Shown in pieces: positions 24,999 through 37,533 of a stretch of 64,000 nucleotides of DNA. Source of the stretch: Liquidambar formosana (Eukaryota; Streptophyta; Magnoliopsida; Saxifragales; Altingiaceae); contig CM077826.1 in the NCBI GenBank assembly GCA_039720395.1, forward strand, positions 30,438,810 through 30,502,809. Reading direction: 5' to 3'. Below the pieces are notes generated by a model. It made no database searches. It saw nothing but the letters and a program-made list of their open reading frames with translations, and was not told where the DNA came from. The translations under genes were made by a program, and so were the position numbers. How positions within the stretch are numbered: position 1 is the first letter of the stretch; the number at the start of each line of letters is the position of its first letter.

Positions 24999-26915
24999 AG
25001 TTACGATGTGGGAAGGTTCTAGGAAACATCCTATAGGCACAAACATCGCCCCAAAATGGGTCTCTGAATTTATATGGGCTATTTCAATCACTTCCTAATT
25101 AGTCACCATGCATATGTAAAGAATCATCCATAAACCAATCGTATTCATCCATGAACATCCATAAAGCATATAAACATTCATAAAGCATGTAAACATCCAT
25201 GAACAAATATGAGAGATATGAAAAGCAGTAAAGAGAAGGAGAGAATGAGCAAACAAATCCATCCTATCCACTAGCAAATATGTGATGGATAAATGAAGCA
25301 AACAAATCCATCCTATCCACTAACAAATATGTGATGGATAAATGTATAAGCATGGGTCCATCCTACTCCTCTAGCATATATGTGATGGACAAATGAATAA
25401 AAAGAAAGAAAAAGAAAGAAAACCTAGGATACTTAGTATCCTAGGGCGGACTTGAACATCAAATGAGCGCCTACGTACTTTACATACAAAGATGTAAGGA
25501 TCAAAGTCCACGTAGTTCGATAGAGAAAGGGTTACTTCCTTTACAATGAACTATAAACCCTAAGTTTCCAACTTAAGAAAGGTTTTAAAACTTAGGAGTT
25601 TCCAAAAATAGTTTGAGAAAAAGTAGATATTTGAGAAAGAATAGAATTCTAACTCAAATAGACTTCTAAAGAGATTTGAATTCAAAAGCGAATAGAACTC
25701 CAAATAAAACAGAATTTTAAGAGAGTTGGAAACACAGGACTCCTAATTCAAAGTAAAGACAATAACCCAAGGGGGGAGAAGAGAACAAATCAAAACAAAC
25801 TTACCATGAACCGCTTACCATATGCAAATTATCCTGAAACATCGAGAAAACATCAATTAATCACCCTATGTATTCTATAAGGCAATTATTAAGCTCAAAC
25901 CATTCATATTCATGCTCAAATAATCATTAGGAGACCTAAATCAAATCTGGACAGAATACTAAATATGCATATAATGACCCAAAACTCATGCAAATAACAA
26001 AAATCAAAAGGACACAAACCTAATATGCTCCTATATGCCCTAAACACCCTAACATGCACAAAACTATCAAAAACATGCTAAATAGGCATTACCATGATGA
26101 AGATATCATATGACAATCCTAAACATGAAAAGAAAATCTAACATGATGCCTTAGGTAAGTACTTTATGTAAGAATGTGAAATAACCATCCTTACGGCGAG
26201 CTTTCTTAAGTAAAATTATCCAGAGATAATTTTACATAGAAACTACTCTGTATGATGATTTCTTCACATATCCTACGTAAAATATATACCTAAGAATGCA
26301 AAGAAACTCACAGCACACTTAAACACACTCCAGAAAGCACCTATGCACAACCTCACCCTCTAAGGACGATAATTATCCTTAAAAAGAATAATCATCCATA
26401 CACCTATGAAGATGAGGCTTACACAGCAAGTGTCCTATACAAAAGATGCTTAAAATCATGCATATAATTGAACCATGAAGAGAAAACGGCCTAAACACAT
26501 CAACTGATTTTCTGTGCAAAACGTCCCTCTATCCTTAAGAGAGAAACTATCCTATCAGCAAATAATTCGCAATCCTAATCCACTAACATGCATTCTCATC
26601 ATATTTGAATCATATACACTCTAAAATATAGAGTATATATGATTCCTAATTCAATACTAAGCCATAACTATGTAGAGAATGGAGTAGAAGAAGAAGGAAT
26701 CGTAAAAGGATGCAAAGGAGACTTACAACAAAGCAAAGGTCTTCGCTACGTTCTTCCTTCTCTTTGGCTTGGTTCCCTTCTAGTTCCTCTTCAAAATTGC
26801 AGTAGAAATCCTCCTCCAAGTGATGTGGGTGTGTGCAAACTCGTGGTCCCTCTCTCTCTAATGAATATGATGTGTCAAATAAGCTAAAAAGTCCCTTATG
26901 CTGATGAATGAGCCT

Positions 26916-26925
26916 CTATTTATAA
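26916..26925 (-). promoter_or_regulatory. TATA box of Ogre copy 1 LTR
   Basis: Minus-strand TTATAAATAG; same box at 60161-60170 in copy 2. The U3 array lies 200-255 bp upstream in sense. Confidence 0.6.
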
Positions 26926-27120
26926 CCAACCAACCATATGAACTAATGGTTGGGATTAATTCACCATAAAACCAATCTAGGGCTGTAATTAAATCCCATG
27001 AATGTTAAACAACTCAAAACCACCTCCCAATAGGCTTAGAAGTCCTTTAGAAGGCAGAAATTCGGAGTGGTAGAGTCCTATTTCGTCAAAAACTCAAAAG
27101 GAGATAAATCAGGACGAAGG

Positions 27121-27180
27121 GCTCGGGTGACCGGTTGGGTGAACCGGTTGGACCGGTTGGCCTAACCAACCAGTCCCCGA
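27121..27180. repeat. CCGGTT U3 array of Ogre copy 1 LTR
   Basis: GGGTGACCGGTTGGGTGAACC followed by further CCGGTTGG units (starts 27131, 27144, 27153). It is the family B counterpart of the GC palindrome in family A. Confidence 0.7.
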
Positions 27181-27823
27181 GAGTGAACTCAGGTTTCCTT
27201 GGTTTTGAGGATTCCTAACTCGGTTTGGACTCCTAACTTCAAACAGACTTAAATTCTTCATTTTAATTCCGATTTGAGTGATTCAAAAGCCAAAATTTCA
27301 AGGATTCAATGTAGAATAAGCCTAGAATATTCTTGAACCAAAAATCCTGACCACGGTCAGGTGGCTGGGTTTTCATGAGGCAATTACCCAGAAAAAGGTC
27401 AATTAACCATAGGGTAATGTGGTGAACCAATCCAAAACCTATCAATAAATTAAATTGGCACTTCAATTAGGCTCATTTCATCATTATAAGGTCAATGAAA
27501 CACTTTGGAACAAATTTGGAAGTCAATTGGAAAATATACGAAGTAAAAGACGAAATTGCCCTTTAAGTCGCAAAAGTTCTAATTAACTATCTAAACCTAT
27601 CTGGAATTGAACCAAATTTGACACACATATCCAAAATGATCCTAGAAACTAAATGCAAGTGATGGGACTCAACAAAGAGACAAAAATATGCATGCAATGA
27701 TGACCTATTCTCCTAAGGCTTGAAAGGGCAAAAGTGTCCTTTAAGGCTTAGGGACTCCTAAATGCTTCTAAACCTAACCAAATGCTATCATGATCTCATG
27801 GGGATGAAAATGGGGTGTCTACA

Positions 27824-28081
27824 GTCAATGAGGTCTTGTATTTCATGTCTGAGACAGATACAACGGTTGATTCTATGACCTTTAGATTAATGGAAACTGC
27901 AGTAGTCATTCTCGTTGTACCATCTAGGCAATGGATTTGGAGGAGGTGTTGGGTCTAGAGGTTTAAGGATCCTCTTGCTTTCAATCTTTCATAAACTTTG
28001 TCCAATGGTGCACACCAATCAGAGAATTGATAAGGAGTAGAATTGTTGCCAATATTCCATGGCTGTTATGGAGCAATTGCA
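27824..28081 (-). pseudogene. Ogre copy 2 gag fragment
   Basis: Homologous to copy 1 at about 17991-18250, beginning GTCAATGAGGTCTTGTA, within the zinc-knuckle part of gag. It ends at a solo copia LTR; gag resumes at 39522. Small indels break the frame. Confidence 0.8.
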
Positions 28082-28086
28082 TTTAC

Positions 28087-29420
28087 TGTGAGGATTATGC
28101 CTTAGAGCCAATCATACAGATGATTGTTTAGGGATTAGGAACAATCATTTGATTTTATTTATGTATGTCACGTTTATTATTGATTTAATAAAAGGGCTTA
28201 TTCTATTATATTTATATGCATCATTTATATTTACATAATATGTCCATGGAGTTAGAGTTGAGAATATGGAATTACAAAGAGTTGTAATTTTGAGACTGTA
28301 GATATATCTCTGTACTAAACTCCTAAAGCATTCCTAGTTAAAGGTTCACTATGATGGATAATAATGAACCATAGGACTAGCACTTGTTAGCTTGACTCTA
28401 TAGGAGGATAGATGGTCTCAAGCTATTTGTGTGGAGACACTACAACCAACAAGTGGGTGCCTATTAATAGAATAGGTACACTGAATGTGACCAAAGATAT
28501 GAGACAAACTGAATGGACTTTTAAGCTGCCTGTCAATCAGTTTCTCATTGTTATAGTGGTACAAGTAATCCTTAGACCTGAGACACCATAATTGTCTTAT
28601 GCATGTAGCTTTAGAAGTTTGATAACACTAAGTGCAAATCCTTATAGGGGTTTGCAAGGGTGTTCATTGGCCCTATTGCTATATGTATGAAGGTATGTGA
28701 GTGATCAACAAGGAATCTATTACTCTCAGGAAAAAGAGAGAGAATGTCTCATATAGCATTCATAATATAACTCATTAAATCCATGGCCATGGTGGGATGA
28801 ATATGAAAAGAGTTTCATGAGTTCATCAATGAGTTGATATCTATGAATGAGTATAAAGTAATTGAATTAGGGACTTGACAGACTTCCATGTCCTATTAGT
28901 TCAATTGGAGACATTGTGTAGATGGAAGGATGTAATTGTAACTATAAACTATAACAAAAGGGTTCTTTGTTAGATACTTATTCACCTCATTAAGGATAAT
29001 ACCATGAACCATATGCTAGGTGTTATTCATGGTTAGTAGAAGCCCTAATTGATATAAGTGAGTTATAATCAATTAGGGAATTGGAAGGAGTTCCAATTAG
29101 ACCCGAAATGGAAAGAGTTCCATTGTGCACACCTCGTGCTATTCCTACTACTTGATGATGTGAACCCAATGGGTCACACACTGATCATGCAAGAAGGGCT
29201 TTAAAGTCTATGAGAGAAAGGGTATGAGTGCATAAAGAATAGTTCTTTGAGGCCTTGTTTATATTTGATGTAAACAATAGGGGTTATTGTGAAATTTAGA
29301 GAAATTACACAAAACCCTAAAAGGGTTTCCCCCCTAGGGCCGGCCCCTTTAGTGTGGACTATTTTAGTCACACTATGATGTGTGACATCATGACTTTAGG
29401 AAGACACCAAGGGCTGGCCG
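28087..29420 (+). repeat. Solo copia LTR, first part (split by copia-2)
   Basis: Plus-sense LTR starting TGTGAGGATTATGCC; the rest is at 39208-39521. Target duplication TTTAC (28082-28086) / TTCAC (39522-39526) with one mutation. Copy 1 keeps the empty site as GCATTCACTTCAG near 18250. Copia-2 inserted into its GGCTGGCCG. Confidence 0.92.
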
Positions 29421-31089
29421 TGTTGGGAATCTAACTAGGGAGGAAAAATACAAAGGCGGAATTTAAAATTTTTCCTATGATTCCCAAACCCATGAATCTT
29501 AATTATGCTTAATACAAAAACCATAAACCCTAACTAGAAGAGGGTAGAATTACTTACAGTTGATTCAAGTCTTCTCCTTTATGCTCCAAGCTTTGTCTTC
29601 TGATTGAGCAGTCCAAGTGCACTGCCTCCAACAGTATCCACACCTAGCTTGAGCAAGTTGTCCCTTCCTTCTTCTTCCTTAGGGTTGCTAGAGGTGGAGA
29701 AGAGAGAGAGAGAGAGAGGGAGGGCTGTGAAATTTTCGGCCAGCACTTGGGAGCCTCCAAGAGTGCATTAAGTGATGATGTCATCACATCATAAGAGGCT
29801 TTAAATAGCCTCCAACTAGGGCCGGCCAAGGGGGGATTCCAAACCCTAATCTAATTTGTGTAATTACTCTTAATTACACAATTAGCCCACTAGTTTGCAT
29901 CAAATACAAATTAGCCCCTTAAAGAACTTTTCTTTAATCACTTATACCCTTTCTCTCATAGACAATCAAGCTCTCTTAGCATGATCAGTGTGTGACCCAT
30001 TGGGTTCACATCATCAAGTAGTAGGAACAGCACAAGTTGTGCACAATGGAACACTTTCCATTAAGGGTCTAATTGAAACTCCTTTCAATTCCCTAATTGA
30101 TTATAACTCATTTATATCAATTAGGGCTTCTACTAACCATGAGTAACACCTAGCATATGGCTCATGGTGTGGTCCTTAATGAGGTGAATAGTCATTTACA
30201 AAGAACCCTTCTGTTATAGTCTACAGGTTACAATTCCATCCTTCCATCAACACAATGTCTCCAATTGAACTAATAGGACATGGAAGTCTGTCAAGTCCCT
30301 AGTTCAATTACTTTATACTCATTCATTAATATCAACTCAATGATGAACTTATGGAAACTCCTTTCCATATTCATTCTACCATGGGCCCATGGATTTAATG
30401 AGTTATATTCAATGAATGCTGTATGAGACATTCACTCCCTTTTTCCTGAGAGTGATGGATTCCTTGTTGATCACTCACATGCCTTCACACATATAGCAAA
30501 AGGGCCAATGAACACCCTTACAGACCCCTGAATAGGATCTGCACTTAGTGTTATCAAACTTCTAAAGCTACATGCATAAGACAACCATGGTGTCTCAGGT
30601 CTAAGGATTACTTGTACCACTATAACAATGAGAAACTGATTGACAGGCAGGTTAAAACTCCATTCAGTTTATCTCATATCTTTGGTCACATTTAGTGTAC
30701 CTATTCTGATAATAGGCACCCACTTGTTGGTTGTAGTGTCTCCACACAAATAGCTTGAGACTAGCTATCCTCCTATAGAGTCAACCTAACAAGTGCTAGT
30801 CCTATGGTTCATTACTGTCCATCATAGTGAACCTTCAACTAGGAATGATTTAGGAGTTTAGTACAGAGATATATTTAGAGTCTCAAAATTACAACCCTCT
30901 GTAATTTCATATTCTCAACTCTAACTCCATGGACATATTATGTAAATATAAATGATGCATATAAACATAATAGAATAAGCCCTTTTATTAAATCAATAAT
31001 AAATGTGACATACATAAATGAAATCAATTGATTGTTCCTAATCCCTAAACAATCATCTCTATGATTGGCTCTAGGGCATAATCCTAACA
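29421..31089 (-). repeat. Copia-2 3' LTR (1669 bp)
   Basis: Plus-strand ends TGTTGGGAATCTAAC and CATAATCCTAACA. It aligns without gaps to 37534-39202; the differences I see are a G/A in the GA tract near 29708, C/T near 30220 and T/C near 30691. Confidence 0.95.
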
Positions 31090-31102
31090 ATCTCCCACTT
31101 GC
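31090..31102 (-). other. Copia-2 polypurine tract
   Basis: Minus-strand GCAAGTGGGAGAT abuts the 3' LTR; same sequence as in copia-1 at 49311-49323. It primes plus-strand DNA synthesis. Confidence 0.8.
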
Positions 31103-33256
31103 ACTATAGCCAATCCACCATGTATCTCATACTCATATCCTGTCGGTGGTGATCCAACACACTTGGGTCATAGCTTTAGTAAAGGGGTCTTCTTTATTCT
31201 CTATTGTATTAAACTTCTATATGTATATGTCATCTCTTCCAATGATCTCTCTAATCACTTGGAATCGCCGCTTAAAGTTTGGACTTTTGATGAGACCGTG
31301 GTTCCTTGTCTTGAGCACTAGCCTTATTGTTGTCACAAAAACAATAGTAAAGGCTTCTCAGTGTTAGGAACCACTCCTAGTTCTGCAATGAAGTTACTCA
31401 TCCAAACATGCAGCAATGAGCTCAAATTTACAGCTCCACCATTTAAGGTGAGAACATACCTCGATGTTGATCTCCTATCATCATCTTCAGATTGAAAATC
31501 TAAATCCGTTATACCAACCATTTCTAAGTTTCTTTCTCCATAGACAAAGCATGGGTCCTTAGTTCTTCCCAAGTACTTAAGGATAGCTTTGACTTCTTCC
31601 CAGTGTTCCTTATCTGGGTTTGCCTGATATCTGCTCGTAACATTTACAGCAAAGCTGATATCTGGTCTTTTAGTTATAGACAACTTGATTCCATGTCTGA
31701 CAGGAATTAGACCTCCTTTTGGAATCATGCATTTTGAACTCTTTCAAAATCTTGTCTATGTACTTCGATTGGGAGAGACTTAGCATCCTTTAGATCTATC
31801 TCTATAGACCTCTATTCCTAGAATATAGGATGCTTCTTCCAAATCTTTTATGAAGAAACTTTGTGAAAAACCAATTTTTCACTTTTGACAACGTCTCTAT
31901 ATTATTCCCTAATAAGTAGAACGTCATTCACTTATAGGACCATAAATGTGATCGCACTCCCACTAACCCTTTGTACAATCATGGTACAACAACGGGTTCT
32001 ATCTCAACAGGGATAGGGGTTGCATCAATGTTGGTTTGTGTCTCATTAGACAACTCTTTGAGTTCTATTTTCCTGTTGTTATCTCCTTCTTGAATAAACT
32101 CTTTTTCAAGAAAGATTGCAAACTTACAAACAAAACACCTTTTGTTCATCAGGATAATAGATATGATATCCTAAACTTTCTTTAGGGTAATCCACAAACC
32201 TACATTTAAGTTATCTTGATTTCCAATTTGGTTGCATTATATGTCTCTACATATGTAGTGCATCCCCATACCTTAACATGCTTAAGGTTTGGTGCTTCCC
32301 TTTCCATATCTCATATAGGTCCTAAGGGACAGCCTTGGTTTGAACTCTGTTTCACAGGTACGTGGCAATTTCTAGGGCATATCCTAACAAGGATAATATT
32401 AGGTTGTTGTAACTTATCATGGACCGGACTATATCCAATAAGGTCCTCTTCCTCCTTTCTGACACACCATTTAGTTATGATGTTCTAAGAGGTGTCCATT
32501 AGAATAGAATGCCTATTTGAACAAGTTGATCTGAAAAATCACCAGTTAAATATTTGCCTCCTCGATCCAATCGAAGAGTTTGATACTTTTACTAGTTTGT
32601 TTCTCTACTTCAAATCTGAATTCTTTGAACCTTTTCAAATGTTTCAGATTTGTACTTCTTTAAGTATATGCACCTATACCTTAACATTTTTAAGTAAAGG
32701 TTCATAAAGTATGAGAAACTATTTCTCTTGTTCTCTTGGGTTTATTAGCATTCAATTTTAGAGCTATCATGTTTCATGCAATTCATATTTGCAAGGTAGT
32801 TTAGAAGATAAATGCTATAAATTCCAGAAGTAATGAACTCTTCATAAAAACATTTATTAAATCAAACTAAAAACACTGTTTAGGCAAAACTGAAATAAAG
32901 ATAATGTTTCTAAAAACTTCTGGAATGTCAAGATAGCTTATTAATTCTAAACTACTCCTTCAGGTAGAGTCAAGCAGCAAGTCCCATAGCTAATACAGCA
33001 ACACTTTGCTCCATTCTCTACTCGTAGGGATATTCCGCTTCTACTCAGCCTTCTGCTTCCCACTAGATCCTGCATGGAATTCAAAATTCACATCAGAATT
33101 AAGTACCCAAGTGGAAGCAAAACTAACATTTAGTTTAGAGCATGATCCATACCTTCCGAAGGTCGGCTCTTTAGAGTATCCAGATACTCCCGGCAGTTAC
33201 GTTTCCAGTGCCCATCCTTGCCGCAGTGAAAACAAGTTCCTTTGGCCTTGTCAGTA
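31103..33256 (-). pseudogene. Copia-2 pol remnant
   Basis: The order of protease, integrase, RT and RNase H is still traceable, but large pieces are gone and stops are frequent. The zinc knuckle ([11 protein letters not shown], about 33190-33235) survives in another frame from gag. The central RT is deleted between about residues 660 and 880 of the copia-1 protein. The YVDD catalytic box has decayed to stop-V-N-D near 31940. Only RNase H-side sequence (31333-31728, with RPDISFAVNVTSRYQANP) is open for any length. Reverse transcription by this copy is not possible. Confidence 0.9.
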
Positions 33257-33970
33257 TTACCTTTCTTGACACCTCCGGGTACTCTTACCCTTGCCTATAC
33301 CCTTGCCCTTAAGCTTGGGCTTGGCCTTGGAAGTAGAAGCTCCATAAAATGCGAGCAAAGAACCTTTTCCCTTCTTCATTGTCTCCTCAGTCATCTTGAG
33401 CAAATTGTGCAGCTCGGGGAGAGTGGGCTCAAGCTTGTTCATATGAAAATTCATTATGAACGGCCCAAATGAATCAGGAAGGGACTGCAATATAATGTCT
33501 GAACACATATCAGCTTCAATGATCACATCAAGCTTTTCAAGCTGCTCGATATGGTTGATCATTTTCAAGGTGTGATCAGTCACAGATGAACCCTCATTCA
33601 TCCTTGCCTTGAATAGATCCTTGACAATATTGTACTTTGCGGTCCTACTTTGCTCCCCATACAACTCTTGTAAGTGGAGAAAGATGTCGCGAGCACTCTT
33701 CATGGACTCATGTTGCTTCTGAAGCTCAGGGCTCATGGATGCCATCATATAGCATCTTGCCTTCAAATCGTCGTCCATGCGCTTCTGATAAGCGTCTCTC
33801 TCTTGCTGAGTTGCAGTCTCAGCCAGTGCCTCAGGAAGTGTGCCATCAAGTGTGTAGGTAATCTTTTCAGAAGTTAAAACTATTTTTAAGTTCCTCAGCC
33901 AATCAAGATAGTTTGGTCCAGTCAAACGGTTGATGTCCAATATTTTGGATAACGGGTTGAGGTGAGCCAT
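33257..33970 (-). CDS. Copia-2 gag (frame ends before the zinc knuckle)
   Basis: Gag forms the virus-like particle. The 237-codon frame starts MAHLNPLSKILD, homologous to the copia-1 start, and carries [17 protein letters not shown], the UBN2-type capsid region through KYNIVKDLFKARM, HIEQLEKLDVI and LPDSFGPFIMNF, and a basic tail KPKLKGKGIGKGKST. A frameshift just after that tail takes the CCHC zinc knuckle out of frame. It is the only copy in the window with an undeleted capsid domain. Whether it is expressed is unknown. Confidence 0.8.
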   Translation of the reverse strand: MAHLNPLSKILDINRLTGPNYLDWLRNLKIVLTSEKITYTLDGTLPEALAETATQQERDAYQKRMDDDLKARCYMMASMSPELQKQHESMKSARDIFLHLQELYGEQSRTAKYNIVKDLFKARMNEGSSVTDHTLKMINHIEQLEKLDVIIEADMCSDIILQSLPDSFGPFIMNFHMNKLEPTLPELHNLLKMTEETMKKGKGSLLAFYGASTSKAKPKLKGKGIGKGKSTRRCQER

Positions 33971-34145
33971 TCTAATGAACTACATATAAAATTAAATAGA
34001 GAATTAGATTTCATTTTTAATCCATAATGATCGGGTCTTTAATCATATGGTACCTCCCACTATTTTATCAAATTCCATACACCCTCTGATGGAATTCGGG
34101 AATCTCATTCCTAATGGGGATTGGGGTCCCACTGTGACCTAGAAG

Positions 34146-34350
34146 CCTCACATGTTAGTTTCTTGACTTCTAACCCACAGTAAGAAGACAACTCTTTGTC
34201 TATTGCTTCATAAGCAAGTTCCAATCATTTTGCCTCTAGGGTACATACTCCTCACATGTTAGTTTCTTGGAATACTTCCCTAGTTAAGTTAAGCCCATCA
34301 TTCACACAGGTATGTTTCACCAAATATATACCTCACATGTTAGTTTCTTG
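34146..34350 (-). repeat. Triplicated 20-mer in copia-2 leader
   Basis: CAAGAAACTAACATGTGAGG (minus strand) occurs at 34146, 34250 and 34331, spacing 104 and 81 bp. Copia-1 has the same three with the same two spacings. Confidence 0.9.
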
Positions 34351-35559
34351 GTATATACCAGCTTAGGCACCCCATGATATCTATATATGTGATAGTTTCA
34401 AGTAATGTCTTTAATATGGGTAGCTCCTACATGTCTGCAGCCAGGTACCCACATTAAGGGACGTTAGATGATCCTATAATGATGGAAGGCAATGAAGAAT
34501 CCATTCCCTAATGTATTCTCCATTTCCAACTTAATATTAAAATAGAGGGGTTTTAAGGGTCTCATCAAAATAACTAATCTAACATACATCTCATGCATTT
34601 AAATAAGAAATATATAACAACATTATATATATGTAATCCACTTATCGATATTAGTCCCTATAAGGTGACATATAACGATCTTTGGATTTGGAGCTATCTC
34701 TATTAATCTCATTAAAAGCTCCCACTATGATGATTATGGACTTTAAGAGGATTCAATCCAAGCCAATGAATTGAATCCTAGGTCTAAGGTGGGTGTAGGT
34801 GATCGTAAAACATTCATTTGAAACATAGCATGCACTCTTGAAAATCTTCTCCAAGCTTTCAAGTCCTTCAATCTCCTCCATTGGCTTCATGGTCTCCACC
34901 ATAGGCTTGTTGGGCTCCACCATGCTCCTTTAGGTCCACCATGCTCCTTAGTGCGCTCTCGATTACATAACATTTACATAATTTAAAGAAAGGGATACAT
35001 AAGGGGAATGTGGGGTACATAAGAGAATGATAGAGAGAGAGAAGAAGGTGGCATGCAAGCCCCAAATAAATAATACATCACCAAAAATTAACAACTCTTG
35101 AAAAATTAATACAACCCATTCATAAGACGGCCAATCACAATTGGTTTAAGGGGTATAGTCCATAATCATCATCCATCCATAACCATACAATCATATTGCA
35201 TAATAAAGGAAATAACTGTAAGCAATAAACATATGGGCATTCATGGTAACTCTATTGATTGGTTTTCATTAATCTCATTAATGTGTCCTAATCTCATTAG
35301 GAAATGCATAATCTCCAAAAATTAATTAAGTCTTAACAATTAAGACATTTAGTTTCAATTAATCAAATCAATTGAAACATTTAAAGTCCCCTAATTAAAC
35401 TCTAATATCAAATATTAGAATCTTTTTAATTAAACAAAACAATTTTATTTAATTAAAATTTCCAGATTTTTATTTAATCCTAAATTGTGTTTTAAACCAT
35501 TTAAAACAATATAAAATTAATCACTATTAATTAAATAATCAATTTCGGAATTAAATAAA

Positions 35560-36180
35560 ATCATTTTATTAATTAATTAGTGCATTAGGGTTTCCTAAAA
35601 CCCTAAACCCTAAATGCATTAACTCTAAACCCTAAGTGTAACCCTAATGCATTAAATGCCTTATGATTGGTCAATTAATGACCAATCATTTAAACCCTAG
35701 GTTTATACGGTATTAATGATTAGGATTAGGGTTTAATTAATGCCACCTAGGATATTAATTACTCCTAATTAATATGCACTAATTAGGGTTTCTAAAACCC
35801 TAAACCTTAAACCTATTAAATGCCAATGATTAATTACTAAACCATTAATGATCATGATTGGTCATTAATGACCAATCATTTTAACCCTAGGTTAGACACA
35901 TTAATTACTAGGTTTAGTTATTAATTAATGCATTAATAGAATTAGGGTTTAATTAATATGAATTAGGGTTTCCTAAACCCTAAACCCTAGACATCATAAA
36001 TGCACTTAATTATACCCTAATGATTAATAACCATGATTGGTCAATTAATGACCAATCATTAAACATTTTAATTAAGGTAATTAATAGTCAATTAGGGTTT
36101 TAATTAATGCAATTAATGAATTAGGGTTTCATCATTAATGGGAATTAGGGTTTCCTAAGAAACCCTAAGGCTGCCGCCAC
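35560..36180. repeat. Palindrome and telo-box tandem region, copia-2
   Basis: Three degenerate units of about 180-190 bp. Each has ATGATTGGTCA facing TGACCAATCAT (35663-35689, 35854-35879, 36033-36059) and runs of AAACCCTAA. Copia-1 has two units (43758-43784, 43947-43974). Confidence 0.8.
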
Positions 36181-37520
36181 CTACAGTGGGCTGCCATGGC
36201 TAGCCAAGGCTGCCATGGCTTGGCCAGGCCATGGGAGGCCATGGCCAGCAAAGGGGAATTCAAGCTAGGGTTTGGGCCAAGCCCATGGACACGTGTGGAG
36301 TGGCCAAGAGGGCTGTCTTCTTCAAAGAACATTAGGGTTTCAAGAACCCAGTGCTGGCACCACCATTGGAGGACCTCCAAGGTCACAAAAGTTTCTAAAA
36401 CTTAATCAATTCGACTCCACCAACAAAACCAGCTTTTGTATCATGTCCCTACATGAATTACTAAGCTAATTAAAGTGGTTTGGATGATCAAATCATCCCC
36501 AATTGTTCTAAACAATTCAAGAACAGTAGGCTGTCCAGAATTTGACAGCATACTGTCCATGATCACAAATTGATTTAAAACCCAGCAAGATGATTAATTC
36601 AGGCTACCAAATTATTTTTCCTAGCATCCTACATGTCTTAGGAAACTAATAAAATTGGTTTCATGCAATTTGGAGTTCCCTAGCTAAAGATATGAACAAA
36701 ACTCCATTGATGACTTTCTGCAGAAAAACAGCCTGCTGTGTTCTTCCAAGAAATCAAACTTTTTGATTCTTTATGCATCAAGACTCTTTCGAAACTTAAA
36801 GAAAATGATCTATACATCATATATCATCATCCTATAATGATTATTCATCAATTTTACAGAAGTATCTGATCATAACAGTAGCAAGAACCCTAGGGTTCTA
36901 AAACCCAGATTCAAACATGGTGGTCTTCTCCTTCTTCCTTCTGTTCTAGACTCATAATCCAATTATGATACATCCGAATGCTTGGGAACCCTTTCCTACC
37001 ATGTCTAGAACATAACCCAAGTGGTGGCAACCATTGCCATGCTTTTGATCTCCATCAAAAACTCACAATTGTGGCTGTTACATCATTCCCGAGCAAAACT
37101 GTCTTCCCTGACAGCTTGTAGTAAAAAATTCATAACTTTCACTACAAAACTCGGATCGACGAACCGTTTGTTGGGTTGTAAAGCTGATTCGAAGAGCTTT
37201 CTAACCATATATGGCTCGAAAATTTTGGAGAAGAACTCTGATTTCAGCATGCAAAACAAGATGACGATTTTTCATGACTATCATAAAAACTGTTCATCAT
37301 CTTCTCCAAACTCAATCCCCATTCAACTTTTGAATAACCAGCAGCCCTAAAACTATTTTAGAAGAGGAGTAGAAAGAGAATTAACCTAGGGTTCATAAAC
37401 CCTAGGTTTGGCCATGAGAGGGAAACCATTCTAATGCATGAACATAAATTCCAGATTTATTAACCAATCAATTTACCATGAATTACAGCCCATATGCAGT
37501 TTGTATTAGGCATAACCATG

Positions 37521-37532
37521 GCTCTGATACCA
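37521..37532 (-). other. Copia-2 primer-binding site
   Basis: Minus-strand TGGTATCAGAGC, initiator tRNA-Met type, one base from the 5' LTR. Confidence 0.9.
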
Positions 37533-37533
37533 C

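Larger units (their letters stand above)
7744..27823 (-). mobile_element. Ogre copy 1: defective Ogre/Tat Ty3/gypsy element
   Basis: Read on the minus strand: 5' LTR 24587-27823, primer site, leader, gag, protease, probable intron, RT/RNase H, second RNase H and integrase ending near 7796. The domain order with an additional RNase H, the TGGCGACTC primer site, LTRs above 3 kb and an intron before pol all fit the Ogre/Tat lineage. Four solo LTRs interrupt it and the frames carry many stops and shifts, so it is dead. The expected minus-sense 3' LTR is missing left of 7744. It inserted into the gag region of Ogre copy 2, since mid-gag sequence resumes at 27824. Confidence 0.85.
24587..27823 (-). 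repeat. Ogre family B 5' LTR of copy 1
   Basis: Minus-sense LTR (plus-strand ends TGTGAACCACG and ATGGGGTGTCTACA). It is 3237 bp including a 155-bp tandem duplication, so about 3.08 kb basal length, matching the copy 2 LTR once its CACTA is removed. It has a TATA box (26916-26925), a CCGGTT-rich U3 array (27121-27180) and PBS-like GGAGTCGCCACC at 24707-24718, duplicated at 24862-24873. Confidence 0.88.
33971..37520 (-). other. Copia-2 leader (3.5 kb, noncoding)
   Basis: Long untranslated leader between primer site and gag. It holds three copies of a 20-mer (34146-34165, 34250-34269, 34331-34350), an AT-rich region of three roughly 185-bp repeats each with a 26-27-bp palindrome (35663, 35854, 36033), and many telo-box AAACCCTAA sequences. 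Short frames, including the antisense 37021-37350, show no known domain. Confidence 0.8.

Noticed and set aside
24452..27824. Tandem Ogre elements sharing one LTR
   Set aside because: Sequence right of the LTR begins in the middle of gag rather than at a polypurine tract, so nested insertion fits better.
35598..35660. Interstitial telomere
   Set aside because: AAACCCTAA runs are short, degenerate and part of a repeated copia leader present in both copia copies, not a telomeric array.
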